Assembly (NCBI GenBank): GCA_035577545.1
Contig: DATLVI010000026.1
Coordinates: 32,001 to 96,000 of the forward strand
Direction of reading: 5' to 3'
Source: Verrucomicrobiia bacterium
GTDB taxonomy: Bacteria; Verrucomicrobiota; Verrucomicrobiia; Palsa-1439
Length of the DNA: 64,000 nt
A program made the position numbers and the translations under genes. Shown piece after piece: positions 35,903-47,213 of the stretch. How positions within the stretch are numbered: the first letter of the stretch is position 1; each line of letters opens with the position of its first letter. The notes beneath the pieces are model-generated. The model did no database searches. It was not told where the DNA came from and saw nothing but the letters and a program-made list of their open reading frames with translations.

Positions 35903-36195
35903 TGTGATCCTCCTGTCACATAGGTCGCCAGGGCATTTTCTTCGTGATCGCCGGCGATCGCGCTTTGGAGGTCGGTGATGTTAGAACCGGCATATGTCCA
36001 CACCCCGAGCGCCACGACGATGGCGGCGAATGCGGGAACCAGTTTCCAAGCGAACGCATACCACGGCACGGCCTGTTCCCGTTCCGTGCGCAAGTGGGCC
36101 ATCAAGCGCGTCTCAAAGCCGTACTCGGCGCGCGACGTGTCAGGTTTGACCCCGCGCGCGGCGGCGAACAGTTTATTCAGTTGGTCATCGTTCAT
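35899..36195 (-). CDS. Putative membrane anti-sigma factor
   Basis: A 98-residue protein: about 48 cytoplasmic residues (NDDQLNKLFAAARGVKPDTSRAEYGFETRL), one transmembrane helix (FAWKLVPAFAAIVVALGVWTYA) and a short periplasmic tail. There is no Cys-based ZAS zinc motif. The position directly after an ECF sigma gene with an 11-base overlap, and the topology, match short anti-sigma proteins such as CnrY. No direct sequence family is claimed. Confidence 0.7.
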   Translation of the reverse strand: MNDDQLNKLFAAARGVKPDTSRAEYGFETRLMAHLRTEREQAVPWYAFAWKLVPAFAAIVVALGVWTYAGSNITDLQSAIAGDHEENALATYVTGGSQ

Positions 36196-36733
36196 GGCTT
36201 GCCTCTAGAATCTTTTTCAGGGCCTGACGCGCGCGAAACGCGCGCACCTTTACGTTCGACTCGCTCCAACCCGTCAGCTCCGCCGTATCGCGCACGGACC
36301 TTTCCTCTAGCTCCAGCAGCGTAATCACCAGTCGTTCGTCCGCCGAGAGCCGGGCCATCGCCCATTGCAGGACCTCGGCCGCGTCACGGGCGCTGACATT
36401 GTCCCGCACTCCGATCTCGATTCCGTCGAGGGACACGTTCTCCCGGTCACGCCGGGTCTTGCGCAGGAAATCGTAACAGGCGTGCACGGCGATGCGCGAG
36501 ACCCAGTGCTCGAACGGGGCCTCACCGCGGAAGCTGTTCAACTTCTGATACGCTTTCACGAAGATCTCCTGGCAAATATCGTCGAGTTCGTGGTCGTTGC
36601 GCGCAAAGCGGGCCGCGATGCCGAAGACCTTGCGCTTGTGCCGCCGCACCAACTCCGCGAACGCCTCATCGTCGCCCGCGAGGGTGGACTGAATGAGGAG
36701 TTTGTCCGTCGGTTCATCGATGGCGGCGCTCAT
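36185..36733 (-). CDS. ECF-family RNA polymerase sigma factor
   Basis: A 182-residue sigma factor. Region 2 spans about residues 20-90 (AFAELVRRHKRKVFGIAARFARNDHELDDICQEIFVKAYQKL, the core-binding motif DDICQEIF) and region 4 about 125-175 (LSADERLVITLLELEERSVRDTAELTGWSESNVKVRAFRARQAL). Ser-rich start SAAIDEPTDKLLIQ is chosen at ATG 36733; the longer frame upstream overlaps the Spy-like gene. It lies between a Spy-like sensor and an anti-sigma gene and probably activates its own operon from the promoter at 37256-37283. Confidence 0.93.
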   Translation of the reverse strand: MSAAIDEPTDKLLIQSTLAGDDEAFAELVRRHKRKVFGIAARFARNDHELDDICQEIFVKAYQKLNSFRGEAPFEHWVSRIAVHACYDFLRKTRRDRENVSLDGIEIGVRDNVSARDAAEVLQWAMARLSADERLVITLLELEERSVRDTAELTGWSESNVKVRAFRARQALKKILEASHER

Positions 36734-36746
36734 CGCGCGACCATTA

Positions 36747-37229
36747 TTAATCTGCCGCGATGCGATTGGCAACTCGATGAAGGAATCCATCAATGCGCGC
36801 GTCAACATTGACCTGCATGTCCTTGAGTTTTTGCAGTTGGCCCGGCGTGAGCACGGCGCGGATGTCGTGCGAAACATGGGCGCGCTGCACCGCCAGGTCG
36901 GCCTCCAGCGAGGCGACTTTCGCGGCCTGCGCGCGGATCGCGGTCTCATCGATGGTCTCCGCGCGGATGGCGTCACGCAATGCGCGCCGCTCGGCCACGA
37001 CCTGTTCGATCAGCGGCCCGACAGTTGGCTGGTATTTGTGGAGGATGGTCTTCACTTCCGCTTCCTGGTCGGACGTCACGCCAAGCTGCGCGAGTCTTCG
37101 TGCGAAACGACCCTTGCTGAGGCCCACGTCGTTGGTGGTGTCCGCGTGCGCGAGGAACGCGAAGAAGCCGCCCACTGTAGCTACGGCGACCGCGCCCGCG
37201 GCGATCAATGCTTTTGTATGTGCCTTCAT
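36747..37229 (-). CDS. Periplasmic Spy/CpxP-like protein
   Basis: A 160-residue exported protein. The signal peptide MKAHTKALIAAGAVAVATVGGFFAFLAHA is followed by a helical domain with LTPGQLQKLKDM, the L-T-x-x-Q motif of Spy/CpxP, and a second repeat LGVTSDQEAEVKTIL. Spy-like proteins are periplasmic chaperones or stress sensors. It is the first gene of the ECF sigma operon, 13 bases before the sigma gene, and may be either input sensor or main stress product. Confidence 0.85.
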   Translation of the reverse strand: MKAHTKALIAAGAVAVATVGGFFAFLAHADTTNDVGLSKGRFARRLAQLGVTSDQEAEVKTILHKYQPTVGPLIEQVVAERRALRDAIRAETIDETAIRAQAAKVASLEADLAVQRAHVSHDIRAVLTPGQLQKLKDMQVNVDARIDGFLHRVANRIAAD

Positions 37230-37255
37230 TTTCTTGTACCCCTTTCACCAGTACA

Positions 37256-37283
37256 AGACGCGGCAAGGGCGGGGAAGGTTACA
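37256..37283 (-). promoter_or_regulatory. Candidate ECF-sigma promoter of the Spy-sigma operon
   Basis: On the minus strand, TGTAACC (37283-37277), a 16-base spacer and CGTCT (37260-37256). AAC-N16-17-CGTC is a common ECF promoter form. The inverted repeat GTACAAG/CTTGTAC (37251-37257 and 37233-37239) lies between the -10 and the start codon. Confidence 0.6.
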
Positions 37284-37290
37284 TGAAAGG

Positions 37291-38379
37291 TCAACCGTCG
37301 TGCTCGTCATGCCGAGTAGTCTTAACGCCCTGCTCATGCTGCAGGCGCAACTGGCCGCAGGCGGCGTTGATGTCGGTGCCTTTCTCCAGGCGGAGGGTGC
37401 TCGTGATGCCGTGCGTTTGCAGCGTGTGCTGGAACATCTTGCAGCGGTCGCGGTCGGGTCGCTTCCAGAGGAGGCCCTCGACGGGGTTGCAGGGGATGAG
37501 GTTGACCTTGGCGCGCAGGCGACGGGCGGCAGCGCCGAGTTTGTGCGCCTGCTCGAGGGAATCGTTTACGCCTTCGATGAGGATGTACTCGAATGTCATC
37601 ATGCGCTTCTTCGTATTCACGTAGTAGTCGCAGGCGTCGAGGAGTTCTTTCAGTGGATATTTCTTGTTCACGGGCATGATCTTCTCGCGGACTTCATCAG
37701 TCGCACCATGCAGCGAGACAGCGAGGCGAAGCTGCATCGGTTCGTCGGCGAGCTTTTTGATCTGCGGCACGAGACCGACGGTGGACACCGTGATCTTTCG
37801 CGCGCCGACGCCGAGGCCCCACGGCGCGTTGATGATCCGTAACGCACGCATCAGGTTGTCGTAATTGGCCAGCGGTTCGCCCATGCCCATGACGACGATG
37901 TTGTTGACCTTTTCGCCGCTGAGCTTTTGGACCTGCAAGACCTGATCTACGATCTCGGCGGCTGTGAGGTTGCGCTTGATGCCGTCAAGGCCGCTCGCGC
38001 AGAACTTACAGCCGTACGCGCAGCCGACCTGTGTGGAAACGCAGACGGTGTGGCGGTCGCTGCTGCTGGTCAACCCGGGGGTGGCGGGAATCAGTACGGT
38101 TTCGATGAGCGAGTGGTCGCGGAGTTGAAAGAGGAATTTTTCCGTCGTGTCGGTGGCATTTCGCGTCTTGAGCGCGTGCACGGCGTCCAAGGTAAAGCTG
38201 TCGGCCAGCTTTTGCCGCAAAGGGGCGGACAGGTTGCTCATCCCCGCGAACGACTCGGCCCGTTTCTCATAGACCCATTGCAGAATCTGGTCGGCGCGAT
38301 ACGCCGGTTCGCCAAGGTCGCGGAGGCGCTGGCCCAGTTCCTCGCGTCCCAGCGATTTGAAGTCTGCTTTGATGCTCAT
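37291..38379 (-). CDS. rlmN: 23S rRNA/tRNA adenine C2-methyltransferase RlmN
   Basis: A 362-residue radical SAM enzyme that methylates A2503 of 23S rRNA and A37 of some tRNAs. The iron-sulfur motif CAYGCKFC (C-x3-C-x2-C), the GMGEPLANYDN motif, and the catalytic Cys near the C-terminus in DINAACGQLR are all present. Length is normal. It starts within 4 bases of the glycosyltransferase stop (overlap), so both may be one transcript. About 62 bases separate it from the next leftward gene, where the ECF promoter lies. Confidence 0.96.
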   Translation of the reverse strand: MSIKADFKSLGREELGQRLRDLGEPAYRADQILQWVYEKRAESFAGMSNLSAPLRQKLADSFTLDAVHALKTRNATDTTEKFLFQLRDHSLIETVLIPATPGLTSSSDRHTVCVSTQVGCAYGCKFCASGLDGIKRNLTAAEIVDQVLQVQKLSGEKVNNIVVMGMGEPLANYDNLMRALRIINAPWGLGVGARKITVSTVGLVPQIKKLADEPMQLRLAVSLHGATDEVREKIMPVNKKYPLKELLDACDYYVNTKKRMMTFEYILIEGVNDSLEQAHKLGAAARRLRAKVNLIPCNPVEGLLWKRPDRDRCKMFQHTLQTHGITSTLRLEKGTDINAACGQLRLQHEQGVKTTRHDEHDG

Positions 38380-39530
38380 ATTTTGTTGGCCTTAAGTTCC
38401 GGCAACGAATAATGCGTACCACGCCAGTCAATCCCATTGTTCCACAGCGTTTTCAGCGTGGCGCGCCAGATAATGTACTGAAACAACAATGCCGTAACCG
38501 GGAAGCCCACGCAATGCCAGCGTTTCGCCCCGTGACAATGCGCGTTGTCCATGTACAGCGCTGCGAGCGCGACGACGATCGCGAGGTTCAGCCACCAGGT
38601 CGCGCCGTTAGTGATCACCAACGCCACAAGCGGCCAGACAAACACGACGAGTTGAGCGATGCTGGAAGCCACGACGATAGCAAGATTGTATTCGACGCCC
38701 GCGAAGGTGTTCTTTTCCAGGCCACGAATCAATTCACCCACCGAACTGTACCATTCAACTGTGATGAGCCCGTCGCTAAGAACGACGTCCTGATGGAAAC
38801 CGTGTTTCTTGAGCAGCTTGCCGAGTTTCATGTCATCGTCCGGCCGCATCGCGATTGCCCGATGACCGCCGATGGCGCGGTAGGCTTCAGCACGCACGAG
38901 GTTGAATGCGCCGATGCCGATATGCCGCGGGCTTTTTGGATCACGCGCTTTCCACGGTTTGGCGTACAGACCGAAGAACAGAGCGAACGCTCCGCCGAAC
39001 ATGCCCAGCAAGAGGCCAGGCATTTGCAGGTGCGGTGTGATGGCCAGGTGGTCGAGTTCTTCGTGGTGCAGGTAGTTGACAGCGCGGCTGATGACCGAAC
39101 GTTCCATCACCACATCGGCATCCGTAAAGAGAATCAAGTCGCCCGTCGCGCGTTCCGCCCCAAAATGCTGGGCGTGATTCTTGCCGAGCCAGCCTTTGGG
39201 CAATTCCATAATGCGAACGACATATATGCGCGAGTCCTTGTTCGCCAGGCGGTCGAGAATCGTTCCGGTTTCGTCCGTGGAACGATCATCGACGACGATG
39301 AATTCAAGGTTTGGGTAGTCCTGCGCGAGGATGGATTGCAATGCCTTCTCGATCTTGCGCACTTCGTTGCGGGCGGCGATGACGATCGAAACCTTCGGCG
39401 GCTTGCTGCCTTGAAATGGCGCGATAGACCCCAGGTGCGACAACGAACGGTTGCCATGGGCAAACTCGACGGCCGTCGCCAACACCGAGAGGAGCGTTAC
39501 CAGTGCGAGCCAAAATAAGAATACTGACAC
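38376..39530 (-). CDS. Membrane GT2 glycosyltransferase (HpnB-like)
   Basis: A 384-residue GT2 protein with one N-terminal membrane helix, the catalytic domain (VSIVIAARNEVRKIEKALQS, FIVVDDRSTDET, DLILFTDADVVM, and the D-D motif in MRPDDDMKLGKLLKKHG) and about three C-terminal helices from residue 275. The arrangement resembles HpnB-type transferases, which are often found with hopanoid genes, but no such gene lies here. The donor and acceptor are unknown. Confidence 0.87.
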   Translation of the reverse strand: MSVFLFWLALVTLLSVLATAVEFAHGNRSLSHLGSIAPFQGSKPPKVSIVIAARNEVRKIEKALQSILAQDYPNLEFIVVDDRSTDETGTILDRLANKDSRIYVVRIMELPKGWLGKNHAQHFGAERATGDLILFTDADVVMERSVISRAVNYLHHEELDHLAITPHLQMPGLLLGMFGGAFALFFGLYAKPWKARDPKSPRHIGIGAFNLVRAEAYRAIGGHRAIAMRPDDDMKLGKLLKKHGFHQDVVLSDGLITVEWYSSVGELIRGLEKNTFAGVEYNLAIVVASSIAQLVVFVWPLVALVITNGATWWLNLAIVVALAALYMDNAHCHGAKRWHCVGFPVTALLFQYIIWRATLKTLWNNGIDWRGTHYSLPELKANKI

Positions 39531-39679
39531 GGATGGATATTAGCAGAATCCAAGAAGACGTGAAGGAAAGCGGCGAAAGGACCAAATGATTTCTTCGGAG
39601 GGGGAGGTGGTCTTGCGGGCATCACCGGGGACGCCAAGTTTCGACGCCACCAGTGAAGCCCGCAAATATGGAACCAACA

Positions 39680-39730
39680 TTACTTCTTCTTCTTGCCACC
39701 CTTCTTCTTGCCTTTTTTCTTCGCTGCCAT
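39680..39730 (-). CDS. Lys/Gly-rich micropeptide, 16 residues
   Basis: Reading MAAKKKGKKKGGKKKK, 10 of 16 residues are Lys and four of the other six are Gly or Ala. GAGGTGGA sits directly before the ATG, a strong ribosome site. The peptide resembles the Lys-rich ends of histone-like proteins. No gene otherwise fills 39531-39993; the rest of that stretch shows only T-rich runs and no recognisable feature. Translation is likely but not proven. Confidence 0.5.
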   Translation of the reverse strand: MAAKKKGKKKGGKKKK

Positions 39731-39993
39731 TCCACCTCACCCCCATTCCGCTCCGAGAAGAGCTACTGCACGCTACCATGAACCTGCGCGCGCAATTACA
39801 CCAGCACAAAGAAACGAAAGCCAGAGAATTTTTTCGACAAATTTTTTGGCGGAAGGCGCAAATAAAAATCACACGATCATTTCGAGTTCACAAACTTCAT
39901 TGCGACCTCTGCGTTCCTTCACCGTGTTGGCCTGATGTCCACTCCTGTGTCGTGACAAGTGTCAGGTGTGACTTCATACATTTCGACTCTGCA

Positions 39994-41451
39994 TCAATCG
40001 GTCTGTCCGTTGGAAAGTAACGCCGCAACTCGATGGGATTCAGATTCGAGAGCCACCTGAAGGGGCGACTTTCCGTTTTCGTCTCTGGCGTTGGTATCTG
40101 CACCATGGGCAATCAGGATTCCACCAACGTCCACGTGATTATACTGTGCCGCATCATGCAGCGGAGTCGAGCCTTCTCGTGCTCGCGCATTGACATTGGC
40201 ACGGTGCGCGAGCAGGAGTTCTGCGAGGGCGCCATTACCGTGGAGGGCTGCGATATGGAGTGGCGTAACGCCTGCCGTTGTCCCCATGTTGGCATCGGCT
40301 TCATATTCTAGGAGCAGACGAACCAGTTCGATGCGACCTTCACGATTTGCTTCATAAAGAGGGGTTATCCCATCCTCATCCGCAGCGTTAACCTGAGCAC
40401 CACTCGCCAAGAATAGTGCCGCCGTGGCACCACTACCATTCTTCGCCGCCCAATGGAGCGGTGTGACGCCCCGATGATCTCTGACGTTAATCTGTGATCC
40501 GTTCTTGAGAAGGATTGCCGCCACCCTCTTGGCATTTGTCCACGCGGCAAGGAAGATCGGCGTTCGCCCTGAATCATCTCGGGCGTTCACATCAGCTCCG
40601 CGTGCCAGCAAGAGGTTCGCGACAGCTGCTTGGTTGTGGAGAGCTGCCTTGTGTAAGGCGGTCTCGCTTTGGTTATTCTTCGCATCGACTTCGGCTCCTC
40701 TATCCATCAACAATCGAGCGATTTTTTTTGAGCCATTTCGACCAGCGGCTAGGTGGAGGGGCGACCAACCAAGACCATCACGAACATTCACTTTTGCCCC
40801 GCGTGTGAGGAGAAACTTCACGACATCACTTCGACCTTCCCCGGCTGCGCAGCGCAGAGGTGTCACACCAACGGGACCTCTGGCTTCGATCAACGTGTGG
40901 TCATTACCAATCTGTTTTCGCACGGTGGCAAGATCGCCGCGTTCAGCGGCCTCGTGGATCGATAGTGGACTGGCCCGCTGAATGAACTTTGTTGTTCCTG
41001 TGTCGAAACACCCTGCGTAATTATTACCATCGTCGGGGACATACATCTTGCCGTCGCGGATGAAGAACTGGCCAAATTCGATACCGCCGGTTTCCGAGGA
41101 CTCGCAGGCAGTTTGATACGTCCACAGTTCTTTACTGGGGAGAGAGGAAATGACCTGGATGACAGTCTGGACGTACTCTGGGCAACAGATGCGTGCGGAA
41201 TATATGCCACCGCAATGGTGCCAAGTCCCACCCCAATCGTCCATAACTTCAAAGTCATGCTGCTTGCCGCGGGGATCGTCTTTCCAGAGCTTGGAGAGTG
41301 CCTGTCGAAGTGAACCATCAAACTGATCAAATTCAGCTTCGTGCATCTCCTTGGTGAGCGCGGAAGTGTATTCGACCTTGGCGAACGCCTTCTCGTATTC
41401 CTTCTGATAGTCGTCTTCGCCGAGAATGACTATTTCAAAGCTTGATGGCAT
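39994..41451 (-). CDS. Ankyrin-repeat protein with novel N-terminal domain
   Basis: A 485-residue protein. Residues about 160-480 hold about ten ankyrin repeats, for example GVTPLHIAALHGNGALAELLLAHRANVNARAREG, with the TPLH-A-A and G-A-D/N motifs. The first 155 residues contain no recognised family: it has Trp/Asp/Cys-rich stretches (MDDWGGTWHHCGGIYSARICCPEYVQ) and may be a small enzymatic or binding domain. No signal peptide is present. Ankyrin repeats mediate protein binding; the partner is unknown. It stands alone on the minus strand, downstream of the gyrase operon. Confidence 0.87.
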   Translation of the reverse strand: MPSSFEIVILGEDDYQKEYEKAFAKVEYTSALTKEMHEAEFDQFDGSLRQALSKLWKDDPRGKQHDFEVMDDWGGTWHHCGGIYSARICCPEYVQTVIQVISSLPSKELWTYQTACESSETGGIEFGQFFIRDGKMYVPDDGNNYAGCFDTGTTKFIQRASPLSIHEAAERGDLATVRKQIGNDHTLIEARGPVGVTPLRCAAGEGRSDVVKFLLTRGAKVNVRDGLGWSPLHLAAGRNGSKKIARLLMDRGAEVDAKNNQSETALHKAALHNQAAVANLLLARGADVNARDDSGRTPIFLAAWTNAKRVAAILLKNGSQINVRDHRGVTPLHWAAKNGSGATAALFLASGAQVNAADEDGITPLYEANREGRIELVRLLLEYEADANMGTTAGVTPLHIAALHGNGALAELLLAHRANVNARAREGSTPLHDAAQYNHVDVGGILIAHGADTNARDENGKSPLQVALESESHRVAALLSNGQTD

Positions 41452-41466
41452 GGCAAACCCGGGGTT

Positions 41467-41499
41467 TCGCCGCCTCTCGTCGAGAAGCTCGGGCGGCGA
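41467..41499. repeat. 8-bp inverted repeat between gyrA and the ankyrin gene
   Basis: TCGCCGCC (41467-41474) and GGCGGCGA (41492-41499), with a 17-base loop that can itself pair at CTCG/CGAG. No U tract follows on either strand. The remainder of 41452-41634 shows no gene. Confidence 0.5.
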
Positions 41500-41634
41500 G
41501 ACTCATCCGCAAAGATAAATGATAAGCGGATGACGCGGATGTGGCAAGAATGGAAGACGGCCGACGCGATGGCCGCCTTCCCACGGACAACACGACGGGA
41601 ATTCCTCGACGAGCTCGGAATGACGAAACCCCGG

Positions 41635-44109
41635 CTACTTCTTGTTGCTCTTATCGGCTTCCGCTGATTCCGCTTCTTGTTCCTGCTGTTCGCTGATGAC
41701 GCGGGCGATGGCGACCAGTTTGTCGCCCTGATTGAGGTCGATGAGTTTGACGCCCTGGGTATTTCTACCCGCGATCCGGATGTCCTTGCAACTGGTGCGG
41801 ACGGTCTGGCCCTGAGAGGTGGAGAGCATGATCTCATCGGTGTCGGTGACGCTAAGAGCACCGACCACGCTGCCGACCTTGTCAGTCGTCTTCATGGTGA
41901 TGATGCCCTTACCACCGCGGGACTGAACGCGATATTCGTCAAATGGGGTGCGCTTGCCGATGCCGTGTTCGCCGGCGACGAGGAGCGTGGCATTCGTATC
42001 GACGATTTCAACGCCAATAACGTAGTCACCCTTCTCCGGGCGGATGCCCCAGTTGCCGACGGAAGCGCGGCCCATGTCGCGAGCTTCATCTTCGTGGAAT
42101 CGGATGCTCATGCCGTCTTTCGTGACGAGTACGATTTCATTATTGCCGCTTGTGAGTTTCACGCCGATCAGGCGGTCGCCCTGTTCGATCTTGATGCCGA
42201 TGACGCCACCCTTGCGCGGATTGGCGTATTCGCCCAGGTTGGTCTTCTTCACGATCCCGACCTTGGTCGCCATGAAGAGATACTGTTTGTCGGTGAACTC
42301 CTTGACGCGAATAAGCGCGGAGACTTTTTCCTCAGGACGAAGTTGGAGGAAATTCGCGAGGCTCTTGCCTTTCGCGGCGCGTCCCATCTCGGGCAACTCG
42401 TACACTTTCTCGACGTACACACGTCCTTCCTCTGTAAAGAACATAATGTAATCGTGAGTGGAGCAGGTGAAGAGGTGTTCGATGAAGTCCTCTTCGCGTT
42501 GTTCCATGCCCATCACGCCCTTACCACCGCGACGTTGCGAGCGGTAGGCGCTGACAGCGGTGCGCTTGATGTAACCCTGGTGCGAGATGGTGACGATACA
42601 AGCTTCATTGACGATGAGGTCTTCGATGTTGATCTCGCCTTCGTCAGCCACAATGTCGGTGCGCCGCGCGTCACCATATTTCTCTTTGACTTCGAGCAGC
42701 TCGGTCTTCACGACGGCCATAAGCTTTTTCTCGCTGGCCAACAGGCTCTTCAAGTATTCGATACTCTTGATGATCGCGAGGTACTCTTCCTCGATCTTGT
42801 CGCGTTCGAGTCCGGTGAGCTGGTAGAGGCGCATCTCGAGGATCGCATTGCACTGGACCTCGGACAGCTTGAACTTGTCGATCAATTTCTTCTTCGCGTC
42901 CTCACGGTCGTCGGCGTTACGGATGATCTTAACGACGGCGTCGATATTATCGAGCGCGATGCGGAAACCTTCGAGAATGTGGGCGCGCTCCTCGGCCTTC
43001 TGCAATTCGAACTTCGTGCGCCGGGTAATGACTTCACGGCGATGTGCGATATAGCACTCGATCATCTGCTTGATATTCATGATCCGCGGCCGACCGTGGT
43101 CGATCGCAAGCATGATGACGCCGAAGCTGTCCTCGAGTTGCGTGTGCTTATAGAGGTTGTTGATGACGACCTTCGGGATGGCGTCGCGCTTCAACTCGAT
43201 GACGACGCGGATGCCGTCCTTGTTGGATTCGTCACGAATGTCGCTGATGCCATCGAGCTTCTTCTCGTTGACGAGTTGCGCGGTGCGCTCGATGAGCGAG
43301 GCCTTGTTGACGTTGTACGGGATCTCGGAAATGATCAGGCGCTCTTTACCGCCCTTGACCTCCTCGACGCCGATGCGACCACGAATTTTAAGGCTGCCGC
43401 GGCCGGTGAGCAGGTAGTCCTTGATGCCCTGCTTGCCACAGATAAGACCCCCCGTCGGGAAATCGGCGCCCTTGACGAATTTTGCCACATCCTTGACGTC
43501 GGTCTCCGGGTTGTCGATCAGTGCGCAACAGGCGTCGATGATTTCGGTGAGATTGTGCGGCGGAATATTCGTGGCCATACCGACCGCAATGCCCGTGCTG
43601 CCGTTGACCAAGAGATTCGGGATGCGCGCGGGTAGGACAACCGGTTCCACTTCCTTCTCGTCAAAATTGGGTTGAAAATTGACCGTGTCCTTGTCGAGGT
43701 CGGCGAGCAATTCTTCCGCGATCTCCTTGAGGCGGCATTCGGTATAGCGGTAGGCTGCGGCGGGATCGCCATCGATCGAGCCGAAGTTACCCTGACCGTC
43801 GATGAGCGGATAACGCATCGCAAAATCCTGCGCCATGCGGACGAGCGTGTCGTAAACGCTGGCATCGCCGTGCGGGTGATACTTGCCGAGCACTTCACCG
43901 ACAACCTTGGCGCACTTGGAGTAGGAGCGGTTATGCAACAAGCCGATTTGACGCATCGCGTAGAGCACGCGTCGATTGGAGGGTTTCAAGCCGTCGCGCG
44001 CATCCGGCAGGGCACGCCCGACTATGACCGACATCGAGTAATCGATGTAGGCCTGCTGCATCTGCTCGCTGATGTTGACCGGCGTGACCTTTTCGTTTTG
44101 AGCGTACAT
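41635..44109 (-). CDS. gyrA: DNA gyrase subunit A
   Basis: An 824-residue subunit that cuts and rejoins DNA. The catalytic Tyr is in AAYRYTECRL, the QRDR is HPHGDASVYDTLVRMAQ (Ala at the E. coli Ser83 position), and the GyrA box QRRGGKG in SAYRSQRRGGKGVMG, needed for negative supercoiling, identifies gyrase rather than topoisomerase IV. Beta-pinwheel repeats follow in the C-terminal domain, ending with an acidic tail EQQEQEAESAEAD. It is third in a gyrB-HEPN-gyrA operon with a 9-base gap to the HEPN gene. Confidence 0.97.
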   Translation of the reverse strand: MYAQNEKVTPVNISEQMQQAYIDYSMSVIVGRALPDARDGLKPSNRRVLYAMRQIGLLHNRSYSKCAKVVGEVLGKYHPHGDASVYDTLVRMAQDFAMRYPLIDGQGNFGSIDGDPAAAYRYTECRLKEIAEELLADLDKDTVNFQPNFDEKEVEPVVLPARIPNLLVNGSTGIAVGMATNIPPHNLTEIIDACCALIDNPETDVKDVAKFVKGADFPTGGLICGKQGIKDYLLTGRGSLKIRGRIGVEEVKGGKERLIISEIPYNVNKASLIERTAQLVNEKKLDGISDIRDESNKDGIRVVIELKRDAIPKVVINNLYKHTQLEDSFGVIMLAIDHGRPRIMNIKQMIECYIAHRREVITRRTKFELQKAEERAHILEGFRIALDNIDAVVKIIRNADDREDAKKKLIDKFKLSEVQCNAILEMRLYQLTGLERDKIEEEYLAIIKSIEYLKSLLASEKKLMAVVKTELLEVKEKYGDARRTDIVADEGEINIEDLIVNEACIVTISHQGYIKRTAVSAYRSQRRGGKGVMGMEQREEDFIEHLFTCSTHDYIMFFTEEGRVYVEKVYELPEMGRAAKGKSLANFLQLRPEEKVSALIRVKEFTDKQYLFMATKVGIVKKTNLGEYANPRKGGVIGIKIEQGDRLIGVKLTSGNNEIVLVTKDGMSIRFHEDEARDMGRASVGNWGIRPEKGDYVIGVEIVDTNATLLVAGEHGIGKRTPFDEYRVQSRGGKGIITMKTTDKVGSVVGALSVTDTDEIMLSTSQGQTVRTSCKDIRIAGRNTQGVKLIDLNQGDKLVAIARVISEQQEQEAESAEADKSNKK

Positions 44110-44118
44110 AGTTAAATC

Positions 44119-44511
44119 CTACTGTTTCCCCAAAAACAGCTTCGTTGTTGTTAGAAAGCTCTCGGCATCCGCCATCAATTCTTTCAGCCGGTCACAACTT
44201 GGCGGCGGATTGGCGCCAAAGTCGGCGTCCTGGTGCAACTGCGTGGCGTGTTTGAACCGCTCGCCGAACTCCGGCGGGATCAGGCCCGTCTTCACGAACT
44301 CACGCTGAAACTTCGCGGCGACATTGCCGTCCCGGGACGGGCCAAACTCCTTCGTCGCCAGCAGTGCGCACGCGCAATAGAACATCGAGAAATACACGCG
44401 GTCCATCGTGCCACGGCACATCCTTTGGTCGATGAGCAAACGCGCCTCGTTCAGGCTCTCATTGGCTTGTGTGAGCCGCAAATTGATCAAATCTTGGGCC
44501 TCGGGCGTCAC
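44119..44511 (-). CDS. HEPN-domain protein inserted between gyrB and gyrA
   Basis: A 130-residue helical protein. NESLNEARLLIDQRMCRGTMDRVYFSMFYCACALLATKEF and QREFVKTGLIPPEFGERFKHATQLHQDADFG match the HEPN domain family. HEPN ribonucleases need R-x4-6-H; in family members the His is often in the KTHSGV segment, which here reads SRDGNVA, so the canonical His is absent. It may be non-nucleolytic. No nucleotidyltransferase partner gene is adjacent. Gaps to gyrB and gyrA are 8 and 9 bases, so it is co-translated with gyrase subunits. Role unknown. Confidence 0.82.
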   Translation of the reverse strand: MTPEAQDLINLRLTQANESLNEARLLIDQRMCRGTMDRVYFSMFYCACALLATKEFGPSRDGNVAAKFQREFVKTGLIPPEFGERFKHATQLHQDADFGANPPPSCDRLKELMADAESFLTTTKLFLGKQ

Positions 44512-44519
44512 GGCGCGAT

Positions 44520-47153
<2,634 letters not shown>

Positions 47154-47184
47154 CTAAATTCCCCCTCCTTCAACCAACCTTAGA

Positions 47185-47213
47185 ACACTACCGAAACTTG
47201 GCTTGTTCTGCAA
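47185..47213 (-). promoter_or_regulatory. Possible sigma70 promoter of gyrB operon
   Basis: On the minus strand, TTGCAG (47213-47208), a 17-base spacer and TAGTGT (47190-47185). The -35 is fair and the -10 weak. The leader would be about 25 bases and includes the strong AAGGAGG site. Confidence 0.4.

Noticed and set aside
37233..37257. GTACAAG/CTTGTAC palindrome as intrinsic terminator of rlmN
   Set aside because: The stem is split by an 11-base loop and the T-rich stretch is on the wrong side for the leftward rlmN transcript.
41677..43635. Long open frame antisense to gyrA
   Set aside because: It lies wholly within gyrA on the other strand, is rich in Asp/Ala/Val as expected of an antisense frame in GC-rich code, and shows no domain.
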